A stretch of DNA of 64,000 nucleotides, taken from Pedobacter sp. Hv1. GTDB taxonomy: Bacteria > Bacteroidota > Bacteroidia > Sphingobacteriales > Sphingobacteriaceae. Under the pieces are notes generated by a model that did no database searches, had not been told where the DNA came from, and saw only the letters and a list, made by a program, of their open reading frames with translations. A program made the position numbers and the translations under genes. The stretch spans positions 450,975 to 514,974 of the forward strand of contig NZ_LLWP01000005.1 of assembly GCF_001412215.1 (NCBI RefSeq), read 5' to 3'. Shown piece after piece: positions 26,280 through 34,730 of this stretch (positions are counted from its first letter, which is position 1; the number at the start of each line of letters is the position of its first letter).

Positions 26280-27371
26280 ATGAGAGGATTCCAATTTTCT
26301 AAATTCCTGCCCAATGAATTGCCAAAAGGTGGTTTCAATGAACTGCTAAAGCTTTTTACCGAATTGCTCAATTATACCGCTGGCGATGCTGGAGAAACAT
26401 TGGCATGGATGAACGAGCTCGACAAACAATATAAGTTTACCAATAATGAATATGCCATGGGCGATTTTATTGAAGACTTAAAAGAGAAGGGCTATCTGAA
26501 AGAAGAAGATGGTGAAGTTAAAATCACCCCTAAAACTGAACAGACCATTAGAAAATCTGCCTTAGAAGAGATTTTTGGCAAGCTTAAAAAAGCGGGAAAA
26601 GGAAACCACAACAGCAATATCTCTGGCATTGGAGAAGAGAAAAATGCAGACCGTAGGGAATACGCTTTTGGAGACAGTCTAGATCAGATAGACATGACAG
26701 CTTCTATCCAAAATGCACAGATTAACCACGGCATTGGCGATTTTACCTTAACGGATAGAGATTTAGAGGTGGAGGAGAAAGATTATAAAACATTAACTTC
26801 AACGGTGTTGATGATCGATATTTCACACTCTATGATCTTATACGGTGAGGATAGAATTACACCCGCAAAAAAAACTGCCATGGCCTTGGCCGAATTGATT
26901 AAAACAAAATACCCAAAAGATACTTTAGACATTGTAGTTTTTGGCAACGATGCTTGGCCCATTACCATCAAAGACCTCCCTTATTTACAGGTTGGGCCAT
27001 ACCATACCAATACCTTAGCTGGCTTGGAGTTGGCTACAGACCTGTTGCGCAGAAGAAAAACACACAATAAGCAGATTTTCATGATTACAGATGGGAAACC
27101 TACTTGTTTAAAAGAAAATGGTCGCTACTATAAAAACAGCATGGGCCTAGATAGAAAAGTAATTGGTAAAACTTTAAATATGGCTGCACAATGTAAGCGT
27201 TTAAATATCCCCATTACTACTTTTATGATTGCTCAGGACCCTTATTTACAACAATTTGTACGACAGTTTACACAGATTAATGGAGGCAGAGCTTTTTACA
27301 GTTCCTTAACTGGCTTGGGCGAGTACATTTTTGAAGATTACATTAAAAACAGAAGAAAAACTTTTAGATAA
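26280..27371 (+). CDS. VWA-domain protein, partner of a MoxR-type AAA+ ATPase
   Basis: A cytoplasmic 363-residue protein (no signal peptide). Residues 1-150 are a helical, charged region, and the C-terminal half is a von Willebrand A domain with a complete MIDAS: DISHS (D-x-S-x-S), the Thr in HTNTLAGL, and ITDGKP. The next gene encodes a MoxR/BchI-like AAA+ ATPase, and such pairs act like the D and I subunits of chelatases or as metal-insertion and assembly chaperones. The client is unknown. The order here is VWA first, ATPase second, with 71 bp of low-complexity sequence between. Confidence 0.88.
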   Translation: MRGFQFSKFLPNELPKGGFNELLKLFTELLNYTAGDAGETLAWMNELDKQYKFTNNEYAMGDFIEDLKEKGYLKEEDGEVKITPKTEQTIRKSALEEIFGKLKKAGKGNHNSNISGIGEEKNADRREYAFGDSLDQIDMTASIQNAQINHGIGDFTLTDRDLEVEEKDYKTLTSTVLMIDISHSMILYGEDRITPAKKTAMALAELIKTKYPKDTLDIVVFGNDAWPITIKDLPYLQVGPYHTNTLAGLELATDLLRRRKTHNKQIFMITDGKPTCLKENGRYYKNSMGLDRKVIGKTLNMAAQCKRLNIPITTFMIAQDPYLQQFVRQFTQINGGRAFYSSLTGLGEYIFEDYIKNRRKTFR

Positions 27372-27442
27372 GGTAAAAGGTCGAAGGTTAAAGGCAGCAA
27401 GCCCAATACCTTAACCCTATACCCAAAACCTTATACCACCAT
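27372..27442. repeat. Low-complexity inverted repeat spacer in the VWA-AAA operon
   Basis: GGTAAAAGGTCGAAGGTTAAAGG on the left is roughly complementary to CCTTAACCC, ACCCAAAACCTTA on the right, so the spacer can fold back on itself. It is of the same low-complexity style as the spacers at 2.2, 30.3, 42.9 and 45.0 kb. No U run follows. Confidence 0.5.
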
Positions 27443-28924
27443 ATGCAAGCAAAAACACTAGGCGAATTAAAAGCCACCAATTATACCTCATTAAGTGTTA
27501 AAGACGAACTGAGAAAAAACCTGATCAAACAACTCCAAAATAAAGAAGCTGGTTTTGAAGGAATATTGGGTTATGAAGAAACCGTAATTCCGGAATTGCA
27601 AACGGCTATTTTATCTCGTCATAATATATTATTACTCGGTTTACGTGGGCAGGCCAAAACCAAAATTGCCCGTTTATTGGTTAATTTATTAGACGAATAT
27701 ATTCCTTATGTGGCAGGTAGTGAGATTTTTGACGACCCGTTGAATCCGATTTCATGGTTTGCCAAAAATGAGATCAAAGAGAAAGGTGATGAAACCCCAA
27801 TTCTTTGGCAACACCGCAGCGACCGTTATACCGAAAAGCTGGCTACCCCCGATGTTACCGTTGCCGATCTGATTGGCGACGTTGACCCGATTAAAGCGGC
27901 TACCTTAAAATTAACCTATAACGACGAACGTGTAATTCACTTTGGTTTAATTCCAAGAGCACACCGCAGCATTTTTGTAATTAACGAGCTACCCGATTTA
28001 CAGGCTAGAATACAAGTTGCTTTGTTTAACATGTTGCAAGAAAAGGATATCCAAATTCGTGGTTTTAAATTGCGTTTGCCTTTAGATGTCCAATTTGTAT
28101 TTACGGCAAATCCTGAAGATTATACTAATCGTGGCAGCATTGTTACGCCTTTAAAAGACAGGATCGAAAGTCAGATCTTAACCCATTACCCTCGAACAAT
28201 TGAAATTTCTAGAAAGATTACTTTCCAAGAGGCTAAATTAACCGAATCGCAGCGTTTGATCGAAGCCGATGGATTGGTGAAAGATCTTATTGAACAAGTA
28301 GCCTTTGAGGCACGAAAAAGTGAGTTTATTGACCAAAAATCTGGAGTTTCAGCTCGTTTAACCATTTCAGCTTACGAAAACCTGATCAGCAATGCAGAGC
28401 GACGCATGTTGATCAATGGTGAAGAATCTACTTTTGTTCGATTGGCAGATCTTAGTGGCATTATCCCTGCAGTTACGGGAAAAATAGAATTGGTGTACGA
28501 AGGAGAGTTAGAAGGTCCGGCTAAGGTAGCCCATACCTTGATTGGTAAAGCCGTAAAACATTTATTTGCCCGTTATTTCCCAGATCCAGAAAGAGCTAAG
28601 AAAAGCAAAACAGCTAATCCATATACCAAAATAACCGAATGGTTTACCGAAGGCAATACCATTGAAATTGCAGACGATTTAACGGTTAAGCAATATCAAA
28701 AAGAATTGATGGCTGTAGATGGTTTGCATGAACTTGTTCAACAGTTCCATCCTAAACTAAGCGAAAACCAAACCTTGTTAATGATGGAGTTTGTGTTACA
28801 CGGTTTGGCCGAATTTTCTCAGGTAAGCAAAAACTATTTGAATGGTGGTTTTGGTTTTGCTGATATGTTTGAAAGTCTATTCAATGCAGACCTTACAGAT
28901 GATGAAGAAGACGATTTCAACTAA
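27443..28924 (+). CDS. MoxR/BchI-type AAA+ ATPase
   Basis: A 493-residue AAA+ ATPase. The Walker A is GLRGQAKTK (~residue 68), the Walker B region is SIFVINELPDL with the Asn-Glu typical of MoxR/chelatase ATPases, and the sensor-1 motif is FVFTANPEDYTNRG, followed by PLKDRIESQI. Magnesium-chelatase subunit I and MoxR proteins share this layout. The long C-terminal part (about 300-493) includes GVSARLTISAYENLISNAERR and an acidic tail TDDEEDDFN. Together with the VWA protein before it, it probably remodels or activates a client, possibly by metal insertion (inference). Confidence 0.9.
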   Translation: MQAKTLGELKATNYTSLSVKDELRKNLIKQLQNKEAGFEGILGYEETVIPELQTAILSRHNILLLGLRGQAKTKIARLLVNLLDEYIPYVAGSEIFDDPLNPISWFAKNEIKEKGDETPILWQHRSDRYTEKLATPDVTVADLIGDVDPIKAATLKLTYNDERVIHFGLIPRAHRSIFVINELPDLQARIQVALFNMLQEKDIQIRGFKLRLPLDVQFVFTANPEDYTNRGSIVTPLKDRIESQILTHYPRTIEISRKITFQEAKLTESQRLIEADGLVKDLIEQVAFEARKSEFIDQKSGVSARLTISAYENLISNAERRMLINGEESTFVRLADLSGIIPAVTGKIELVYEGELEGPAKVAHTLIGKAVKHLFARYFPDPERAKKSKTANPYTKITEWFTEGNTIEIADDLTVKQYQKELMAVDGLHELVQQFHPKLSENQTLLMMEFVLHGLAEFSQVSKNYLNGGFGFADMFESLFNADLTDDEEDDFN

Positions 28925-28996
28925 TTTATTGTAACTAAACCCGTTTTTATCATCTAATTGATATACACCTAGATTTATTTATTGCCTTTATAATCC

Positions 28997-30250
28997 ATGA
29001 GACCATATTTTCTGATCGTACTTTGCTTTGTCGTTTTACTACTTGATTTTTATTGCTACAAAGCAATTGTAAGTGTCTTCAAAAAATGGTCGCCCAAAAC
29101 AAAAAGAAATTTCACCATTGTTTGGTGGACAATTAATATTTTGTTGATTATCGGTGTATTTGCTGCTATTTTTCTCAATTTGTTTTTAACAGCAAGGGCA
29201 GTAATCCTTGTGGCCTTCTTCTTATTAACCGTAGGCAAATTCTTTATGTTGCCTTTCCTTTTAATTGATGATTTGAGACGAGGCCTGTTAAAAATTGTAA
29301 AGCTGGCCCAAAAAGAAAAACCTGCTCCTGTTGAAAATGAACCTGCTGTTGGCGAACCAATTAGTCGTTCTTCATTTTTGGTTAAAGCCGGATTGGTAGC
29401 AGCAGCAGTTCCCTTAAGTTCTTTAAGTTGGGGTATTGTTTCTGGGGCATACGACTATCAGATTAACCGCAGAAAATTGATTTTACCAAATCTACCCGCT
29501 GCTTTCGATGGAATTACCTTAGGACAGATTTCTGATGTACACTCTGGTAGTTTTTACAATCAAAAAGCAGTAAAGGGTGGTGTAGAAATGTTATTGGCCG
29601 AAAAACCAGATTTGATCTTTTTTACAGGTGATTTGGTAAATAATCTGGCCAACGAAATGCGTGATTACCAAGACATATTTGCAAAAGTAAAAGCACCATT
29701 AGGTGTTTACTCTGTTTTGGGTAACCACGATTATGGCGATTATCATTTTGGTAGAGAAAGTTCGCCAGCGAAAGTTAAAAACCTACAAGACTTAATTGCT
29801 ACACACAAAGTAATGGGATGGGACCTTTTAATGAACCAGCACCGCAGGTTAAAAGTGGGTGGAGAAGAAATAGGCATTTTAGGAATTGAAAACTGGGGAA
29901 TGGGTCGTTTTCCTAAATATGGCAAAATGGAATTGGCCACCAAAGACACTGATGATTTGCCTGTAAAACTATTGTTATCTCATGACCCATCTCATTGGCG
30001 AGGAGAGGTTTTAGAGAAATATCCGCAAATAGATGCCATGTTTAGTGGCCATACACACGGTATGCAGTTTGGCGTAAGGTTAAAAGAGTTTCAATGGAGC
30101 CCGGTTCAATACATTTATAAAGAATGGGCAGGATTGTATAAAGAAAAGCAACAACAGCTCTATGTAAATGTTGGTTATGGCTTTTTAGGCTATCCAGGGC
30201 GTGTAGGAATTTTACCAGAAATTACGATATTTACGCTAAGCAGAGGTTAG
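28997..30250 (+). CDS. Membrane-anchored metallophosphoesterase
   Basis: A 417-residue calcineurin-like phosphoesterase with an N-terminal membrane part of three to four helices (about residues 1-98) and an anchored catalytic domain beginning near a twin-arginine-like SRSSFLVKAGLVAAAVP segment. Catalytic metal ligands are in ISDVHSG (D-x-H), FTGDLVNN (GD), LGNHDYG (GNHD) and FSGHTHGMQ (GHTH). This architecture resembles YkuE/YaeI-type enzymes, some of which act on lipid-linked UDP-sugars or phospholipids. The substrate is not predictable here. It lies 72 bp after the AAA+ gene and may be a separate unit. Confidence 0.9.
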   Translation: MRPYFLIVLCFVVLLLDFYCYKAIVSVFKKWSPKTKRNFTIVWWTINILLIIGVFAAIFLNLFLTARAVILVAFFLLTVGKFFMLPFLLIDDLRRGLLKIVKLAQKEKPAPVENEPAVGEPISRSSFLVKAGLVAAAVPLSSLSWGIVSGAYDYQINRRKLILPNLPAAFDGITLGQISDVHSGSFYNQKAVKGGVEMLLAEKPDLIFFTGDLVNNLANEMRDYQDIFAKVKAPLGVYSVLGNHDYGDYHFGRESSPAKVKNLQDLIATHKVMGWDLLMNQHRRLKVGGEEIGILGIENWGMGRFPKYGKMELATKDTDDLPVKLLLSHDPSHWRGEVLEKYPQIDAMFSGHTHGMQFGVRLKEFQWSPVQYIYKEWAGLYKEKQQQLYVNVGYGFLGYPGRVGILPEITIFTLSRG

Positions 30251-30594
30251 GGTTTGGGAGAATAGGAAATAGGGAATAGTTTACTTTGCCAATGAACAAA
30301 TGAAAATAGAGAATAGGGAATAGATTACTTTAGCAATAAACAAATGACACCACTGAGCCAATAAAGTAAATCGAAGAGGTAAAATGGAAAATGGAACCCG
30401 AGTTAAAGGTTGAAAGTGTAAAGTAGAAAGTTATGGGTTGTGGGTTACAAGTTGCAGGCTAAAGGTTTAAATCTGCTACCCTTAACTTCGGACTTTCTAA
30501 CTAATGAACAAATCACCACTGAACTAATTAACCACCCTGTCTTTATACTTTGTACTAAGTACTTTATACTAATGAACCAATGAACTAACAAAGA
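30251..30594. repeat. Low-complexity repeat spacer without a gene
   Basis: 344 bp with no credible ORF. The left part repeats AATAGGGAATAG around GCCAATGAACAAATGAAA and GCAATAAACAAATGACA, forming two related ~50-bp units. The middle has AAAGGTTGAAAGTGTAAAGTAGAAAG and GGGTTGTGGGTTACAAGTTG. The right part has ACTAATGAACAAATCACCACTGAACTAATTA and AATGAACCAATGAACTAA. The whole spacer is built of degenerate 6-8-base units. No clear promoter or terminator was recognised. Confidence 0.6.
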
Positions 30595-31491
30595 ATGATT
30601 AAAAAAGCACTCTTCTCTATTTTAGATTTTCTGCTTTTTAGCAATCTCTTCATTGCCGTTTGTGCCGTAGCGCAAGGTTTAGTTACTTATTATTTATTAA
30701 AAGTTCCTGCAGATAAATCTGTACTTGCCTTTTTATTCTTTTCAACACTACTGATCTACAACTTGAGCATGTTGCTGGCCAAGCCAAAAGATCCACAAAA
30801 ATCGCCATTTAAAAGAGTGCGATGGATCTTTGCCCACGATCGGCTGATTATTTCGATTACGCTCATCTCTGCACTTTGTATTATTCCACTAGGCTTATTG
30901 TACCTGAGCTTTCAAGCTAAACTTTTAATGGGTTTTGTTGGTTTAATTGCCCTTGCCTATAATTTCCCTTTTTTAAGTATCAATCAGAAAAAGATTGGGT
31001 TAAGAAACCTACCAGGCATTAAACTATTTTTAATTGCTTTAGTTTGGTCGGTAAGCTGTGTACTTTTGCCTATTGTAGAACTAGAACACAATTATGGCAT
31101 ATCGGTAACCTTACTGGAAACCCTTTTATTGGTTGCCAAACGCTTTTTGTTCATTTGTGCCATTACCATTCCTTTTGATATCCGAGATCTTTTTCAAGAC
31201 AAACTTTACGAGCTTAAAACTATCCCAGTGATATTGGGAGAGAAAAAAGCATGGATTTTTTGTCAAGGTTTATTGGTCATTTACCTGATCCTACTTGTTC
31301 TTTTCACCAAAGAATTTAACCTCGATGTGATCGGTTTGGCCTTAACCATATTTCTAACTGGCTGGCTCATCTTTAAATCTAACCTGAAAAGGAACGAATA
31401 TTATTATTTCTTCTTTTTAGATGGCACGATGATCTTACAGTGTGTAATCTTAGCGATTTGCCATTTCATGAGCACTTCTTTATTAGTTTAA
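30595..31491 (+). CDS. UbiA-like prenyltransferase-fold membrane protein
   Basis: A 298-residue protein with eight to nine predicted helices and the UbiA-superfamily layout. The second aspartate motif is clear (IPFDIRDLFQDKLYELKTIPVILG), matching D-x-x-D followed by T-(I/L)-P. At the place of the first Asp-rich motif (normally N-D-x-x-D) the sequence is LLIYNLSMLLAKPKDPQ, which lacks the usual aspartates. It may use different substrates or have lost prenyl transfer. Menaquinone synthesis (MenA) is not indicated because the first motif is missing. The 3' end overlaps the convergent GH31 gene by 9 bp. Confidence 0.78.
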   Translation: MIKKALFSILDFLLFSNLFIAVCAVAQGLVTYYLLKVPADKSVLAFLFFSTLLIYNLSMLLAKPKDPQKSPFKRVRWIFAHDRLIISITLISALCIIPLGLLYLSFQAKLLMGFVGLIALAYNFPFLSINQKKIGLRNLPGIKLFLIALVWSVSCVLLPIVELEHNYGISVTLLETLLLVAKRFLFICAITIPFDIRDLFQDKLYELKTIPVILGEKKAWIFCQGLLVIYLILLVLFTKEFNLDVIGLALTIFLTGWLIFKSNLKRNEYYYFFFLDGTMILQCVILAICHFMSTSLLV

Positions 31492-33978
31492 GTTCAAATC
31501 CCTCATGGTAATGTTTACAGGTTTTCCATCCCATTGGATATGGATTTTAAGTGTTGCAGTTGTTGCATCATAAAAATAAAAATTTGAGGCACTGAGTAAC
31601 ACCTGATCTGAACTGGCTTTACGCAACTTAACCGTTCCATTAAGCAATGCAGATGGCATTTTCTTTACTCTAGGAATTTCGATAAATACATCACGTTGTT
31701 TTGGAGCACCTACAAATGTTCCTGTTTTTTCGAGCTTTAACACATGTGTGCTGTTACTGTTGCTAGCTTTGAAAGTAAGCAGTTCAAACTCTCCTTTTTG
31801 GTCTGCATTTGCTGTTTTACCATCGTCCATATACATGTTAAATGCACTACTTTTTACTTCTTCAGCTGCATAATATTTCAGAATTAAGGTAGTGGCATTG
31901 TAACCATCGGTATTGGGCATGGTATTGGCCATTGGAATAATACTACCAGCCTTTGCAAAAACGGGCATTGAGGTAAGTGGGGCTTGAACCATTGCTGTAC
32001 CCATATAAGTCCGATCATCACGAGTATCTATCCACTTGCCAGCAGGAAAAACAACCTTACGTTTTGTTGCTCCTTTTTCTAACACTGGTGCTACCAGCAT
32101 ATTTGCACCCCATAGGTATTCATCATCTACATTCTTCAAGGCTTTGTTTTGGATATCGAAATAGTTAACTGGCAAAACCAATGGCCTTGCGGTTTTTGTA
32201 TTTAACCAAGTTAAAGAATAGTTGTAGGGCAAATAACGATACCTCAGGTTCAAATATTCTTTAATGATATCTTTTGTGCTTTCATCCCAGAAAACTGGCT
32301 CTGGATAAGCAATATGATCTGTAGCAGTAGTTTTTACTGCTGTACCCACTGCACCAGGATCAGACGAGGCAATTTTAACATCGGCATGTGCCCTGATAAT
32401 GGGTAAAAAGCTAGCAAATTGCAGCCACCTAATGTACAATTCAGGTTCTTTCTCTCCTCCGGTAAAACCTCCAGCATCTGGATGCATGTATCCAATGCCA
32501 CTCATGCCCATTCCTGTAATTAGGGGGATTTGGATTTTCATGGCTTCCCAAGTTCTAGACACATCGCCACTCCAGGTAAAAGTAGCATAGCGCTGCATGC
32601 CTGCACCACCAGAACGAGTCAGATTAAAAACACGCTCTTTCGGAAAATCCTTTTGATAATTTTCATAGATCAACTTGTTCCAGGTTAAAGGATAGATGTT
32701 ATGGATTTGTCTTTCGCTACCCAAAACAAATTGCATGCTATCTGAGTGCATTTCTGGCTCTCCTAAATCTGTCCAGAAACCGGCTACTCCTTCTTTAATC
32801 CGAGCTTTATAATTGTTCCATAAATATTGCTGGGTTTCTGGTTTAAAAACATCTAACAATGAGGCTGGACCAGCCCAGAACTTTTTCAATACATAAGGAT
32901 ACTCATTTATACCCCCCGCAAATAATTTAGCCTGAGCTGAACTTTGGTAATTGGTAGACTTTAGGGTTGCAAAGGTTTGGGTAATTGGAATGGTCTTGAT
33001 CCCCATCTTTCTTAAATCTGCCATCATTTTAGGGGCATTGGGAAATGTTTTTTTATACCAGTCCATATTTCCGATCCCAGAAATATCATCGGCATACCAA
33101 TAAAGATCCAAAATCATGGCATCAATTGGAAAGCCTTCTTCCTTTGTCATTTTAGCTACTTCCATCATCTCCTGTTCACTTCGGTAACCAAAACGAGATT
33201 GCATAAAACCTAAAATCCACATGGGCGGCAAGGGTTGCTTACCAGTAAGCTTGGTATAGTTATTTAAAATCTCATCATAATTATTGCCTGCCACTACAAA
33301 ATATGAGGCTACCCCCACATTGGTTTGGTAATTGATTACATCTGTTTTTGTTTTGCCTAAATCGAAGGTGCCAGAACCATAATTATCAAAATAAACGCCA
33401 TAATGTTTATTGGTTACAAAAAACGGTACTGAGATATTCAGGTTTTTTTCGCCCGCGGTATAACCATAATGCGCTTGGTGGTAATTTTCTAATAATTCTC
33501 CTTTTCTGTTGGCCTTTAAGGCATGAGAGCCTAAACCATAAATACTTTGGGTACTGTCTATTTTAAAATTAAGCTCTTTTTTATCGTCACTTACCGAAAC
33601 GTAGTTGGTATTCTGCAGCAGTCTTTCCTTCCCATTTAAGTAGAAAGTGATGGCAAGCGTTTTCTTATTAATTTTAGCACTTAAAGCAGTAGAGCTTAAC
33701 CAAATTTCGTTGGCATTTTGTTTTAAAGTGGTTTTTACGCTATCAGGCGTAGCAATTAAAGTATAAGGAATATCGTATTTGATTTCGTTGCCGAAGTAGG
33801 CCACCCTAAATACCTGTTTGGTAAAGGGCGTAATTTCTATGTGGCCTTTTTCTCCTTTGATCTGTAATTTTTTACCATCGTAGCTATGTTTTTGGTATTG
33901 GCCAATGGTGGTTTGTTGGGCAAAGATGGCTTGCGAAAAACCTAGAAAAAAAAGGGCATAAAAAATCCTGAACTTCAT
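31483..33978 (-). CDS. Secreted GH31 alpha-glucosidase/alpha-glucosyltransferase
   Basis: Glycoside hydrolase family 31 enzyme, 831 residues from the ATG at 33978 (MKFRIFYALFFLGFSQAIFAQ gives a clean signal peptide; the ORF extends 12 codons further upstream). It has an N-terminal beta-sandwich, a TIM barrel with MILDLYWYADD, nucleophile Asp404 in WTDLGEPEMH, acid/base Asp472 in WSGDVSRTWE, and C-terminal beta domains with a DUF5110-like part. The DLGEPE form of the nucleophile motif occurs in alpha-glucan-active GH31 enzymes, including 4-alpha-glucosyltransferases (family knowledge). It is the last gene of a leftward cluster behind a two-component system, 58 bp after the regulator gene. No SusC/D genes are nearby. 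Confidence 0.92.
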   Translation of the reverse strand: MKFRIFYALFFLGFSQAIFAQQTTIGQYQKHSYDGKKLQIKGEKGHIEITPFTKQVFRVAYFGNEIKYDIPYTLIATPDSVKTTLKQNANEIWLSSTALSAKINKKTLAITFYLNGKERLLQNTNYVSVSDDKKELNFKIDSTQSIYGLGSHALKANRKGELLENYHQAHYGYTAGEKNLNISVPFFVTNKHYGVYFDNYGSGTFDLGKTKTDVINYQTNVGVASYFVVAGNNYDEILNNYTKLTGKQPLPPMWILGFMQSRFGYRSEQEMMEVAKMTKEEGFPIDAMILDLYWYADDISGIGNMDWYKKTFPNAPKMMADLRKMGIKTIPITQTFATLKSTNYQSSAQAKLFAGGINEYPYVLKKFWAGPASLLDVFKPETQQYLWNNYKARIKEGVAGFWTDLGEPEMHSDSMQFVLGSERQIHNIYPLTWNKLIYENYQKDFPKERVFNLTRSGGAGMQRYATFTWSGDVSRTWEAMKIQIPLITGMGMSGIGYMHPDAGGFTGGEKEPELYIRWLQFASFLPIIRAHADVKIASSDPGAVGTAVKTTATDHIAYPEPVFWDESTKDIIKEYLNLRYRYLPYNYSLTWLNTKTARPLVLPVNYFDIQNKALKNVDDEYLWGANMLVAPVLEKGATKRKVVFPAGKWIDTRDDRTYMGTAMVQAPLTSMPVFAKAGSIIPMANTMPNTDGYNATTLILKYYAAEEVKSSAFNMYMDDGKTANADQKGEFELLTFKASNSNSTHVLKLEKTGTFVGAPKQRDVFIEIPRVKKMPSALLNGTVKLRKASSDQVLLSASNFYFYDATTATLKIHIQWDGKPVNITMRDLNLN

Positions 33979-34035
33979 ATCATTAAAATTTGAGTGGAAA
34001 ACTACAAAAATCAAATAAGAAATTCAGGAGAAATA

Positions 34036-34725
34036 TTATCCCGCGTTAAAGCGGTAACCTACACCACGTACGGTTTGTAGCAGTTGTGGATTATCTGGGT
34101 TAAGCTCGATTTTTTTACGCAACCTTACAATGTGCATATCCAAAGTACGGGTATTCACATCAGAGTTATAGCCCCAAACTACCAGCATCAGCTCATCGCG
34201 GTTAATGACTTTATTTGGGTTACGCAAAAAGTACAATAAGATTCTATTTTCTAAAATCGTCAATTCGATTTTTTTGCCATCTCTAAATAAGGTATGGATA
34301 TTTGGGTGATGTTCCATGTTTCCAAAACGGTGAATTTCAGAGCGGTCGTTGTTTAACAAGAACTTCGCTTTGCTATCTAACATCGCTACCAAAACATCCA
34401 TGTTAAAAGGTTTGGTTACATAGTCTGATGCACCAAAATTATAGGCATCGATCTTATCTACATCTTGTGCCTTGGCGGTCATCATAATCACTAAGCCTTC
34501 ATATCCATTTTTTCGCACTTCTTCGCAAACATCGGCACCTTCTTTGCCTGGCAACATCCAATCTAACAACACCATATCTGGTTTTTCAGACATGATGGTA
34601 TCTACTGCAGTTAACCCATCGCCACTTTCCAGTACTTGATATCCCTCTGCCTGTAAACGATGAACTACTAAAAAACGTAGGTTTTCATCATCCTCAACTA
34701 TCAGTATTTTAATTCCTTTAGACAT
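34036..34725 (-). CDS. OmpR/PhoB-family response regulator
   Basis: A 229-residue two-component regulator: receiver domain (residues ~5-120) with acidic pocket Glu11-Asp12-Asp13, phospho-acceptor Asp55 in MVLLDWMLPG, Thr/Ser in MMTAKAQD and Lys in YVTKPF, then a winged-helix DNA-binding domain (~132-229) with NRDELMLVVWG and TLDMHIVRLRKKIE. It follows the histidine kinase gene after 5 bp and is certainly its partner. Target promoters are unknown; the GH31 gene behind it and the S9-like lipoprotein gene before the kinase are the first candidates. Confidence 0.96.
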   Translation of the reverse strand: MSKGIKILIVEDDENLRFLVVHRLQAEGYQVLESGDGLTAVDTIMSEKPDMVLLDWMLPGKEGADVCEEVRKNGYEGLVIMMTAKAQDVDKIDAYNFGASDYVTKPFNMDVLVAMLDSKAKFLLNNDRSEIHRFGNMEHHPNIHTLFRDGKKIELTILENRILLYFLRNPNKVINRDELMLVVWGYNSDVNTRTLDMHIVRLRKKIELNPDNPQLLQTVRGVGYRFNAG

Positions 34726-34730
34726 CTCTT

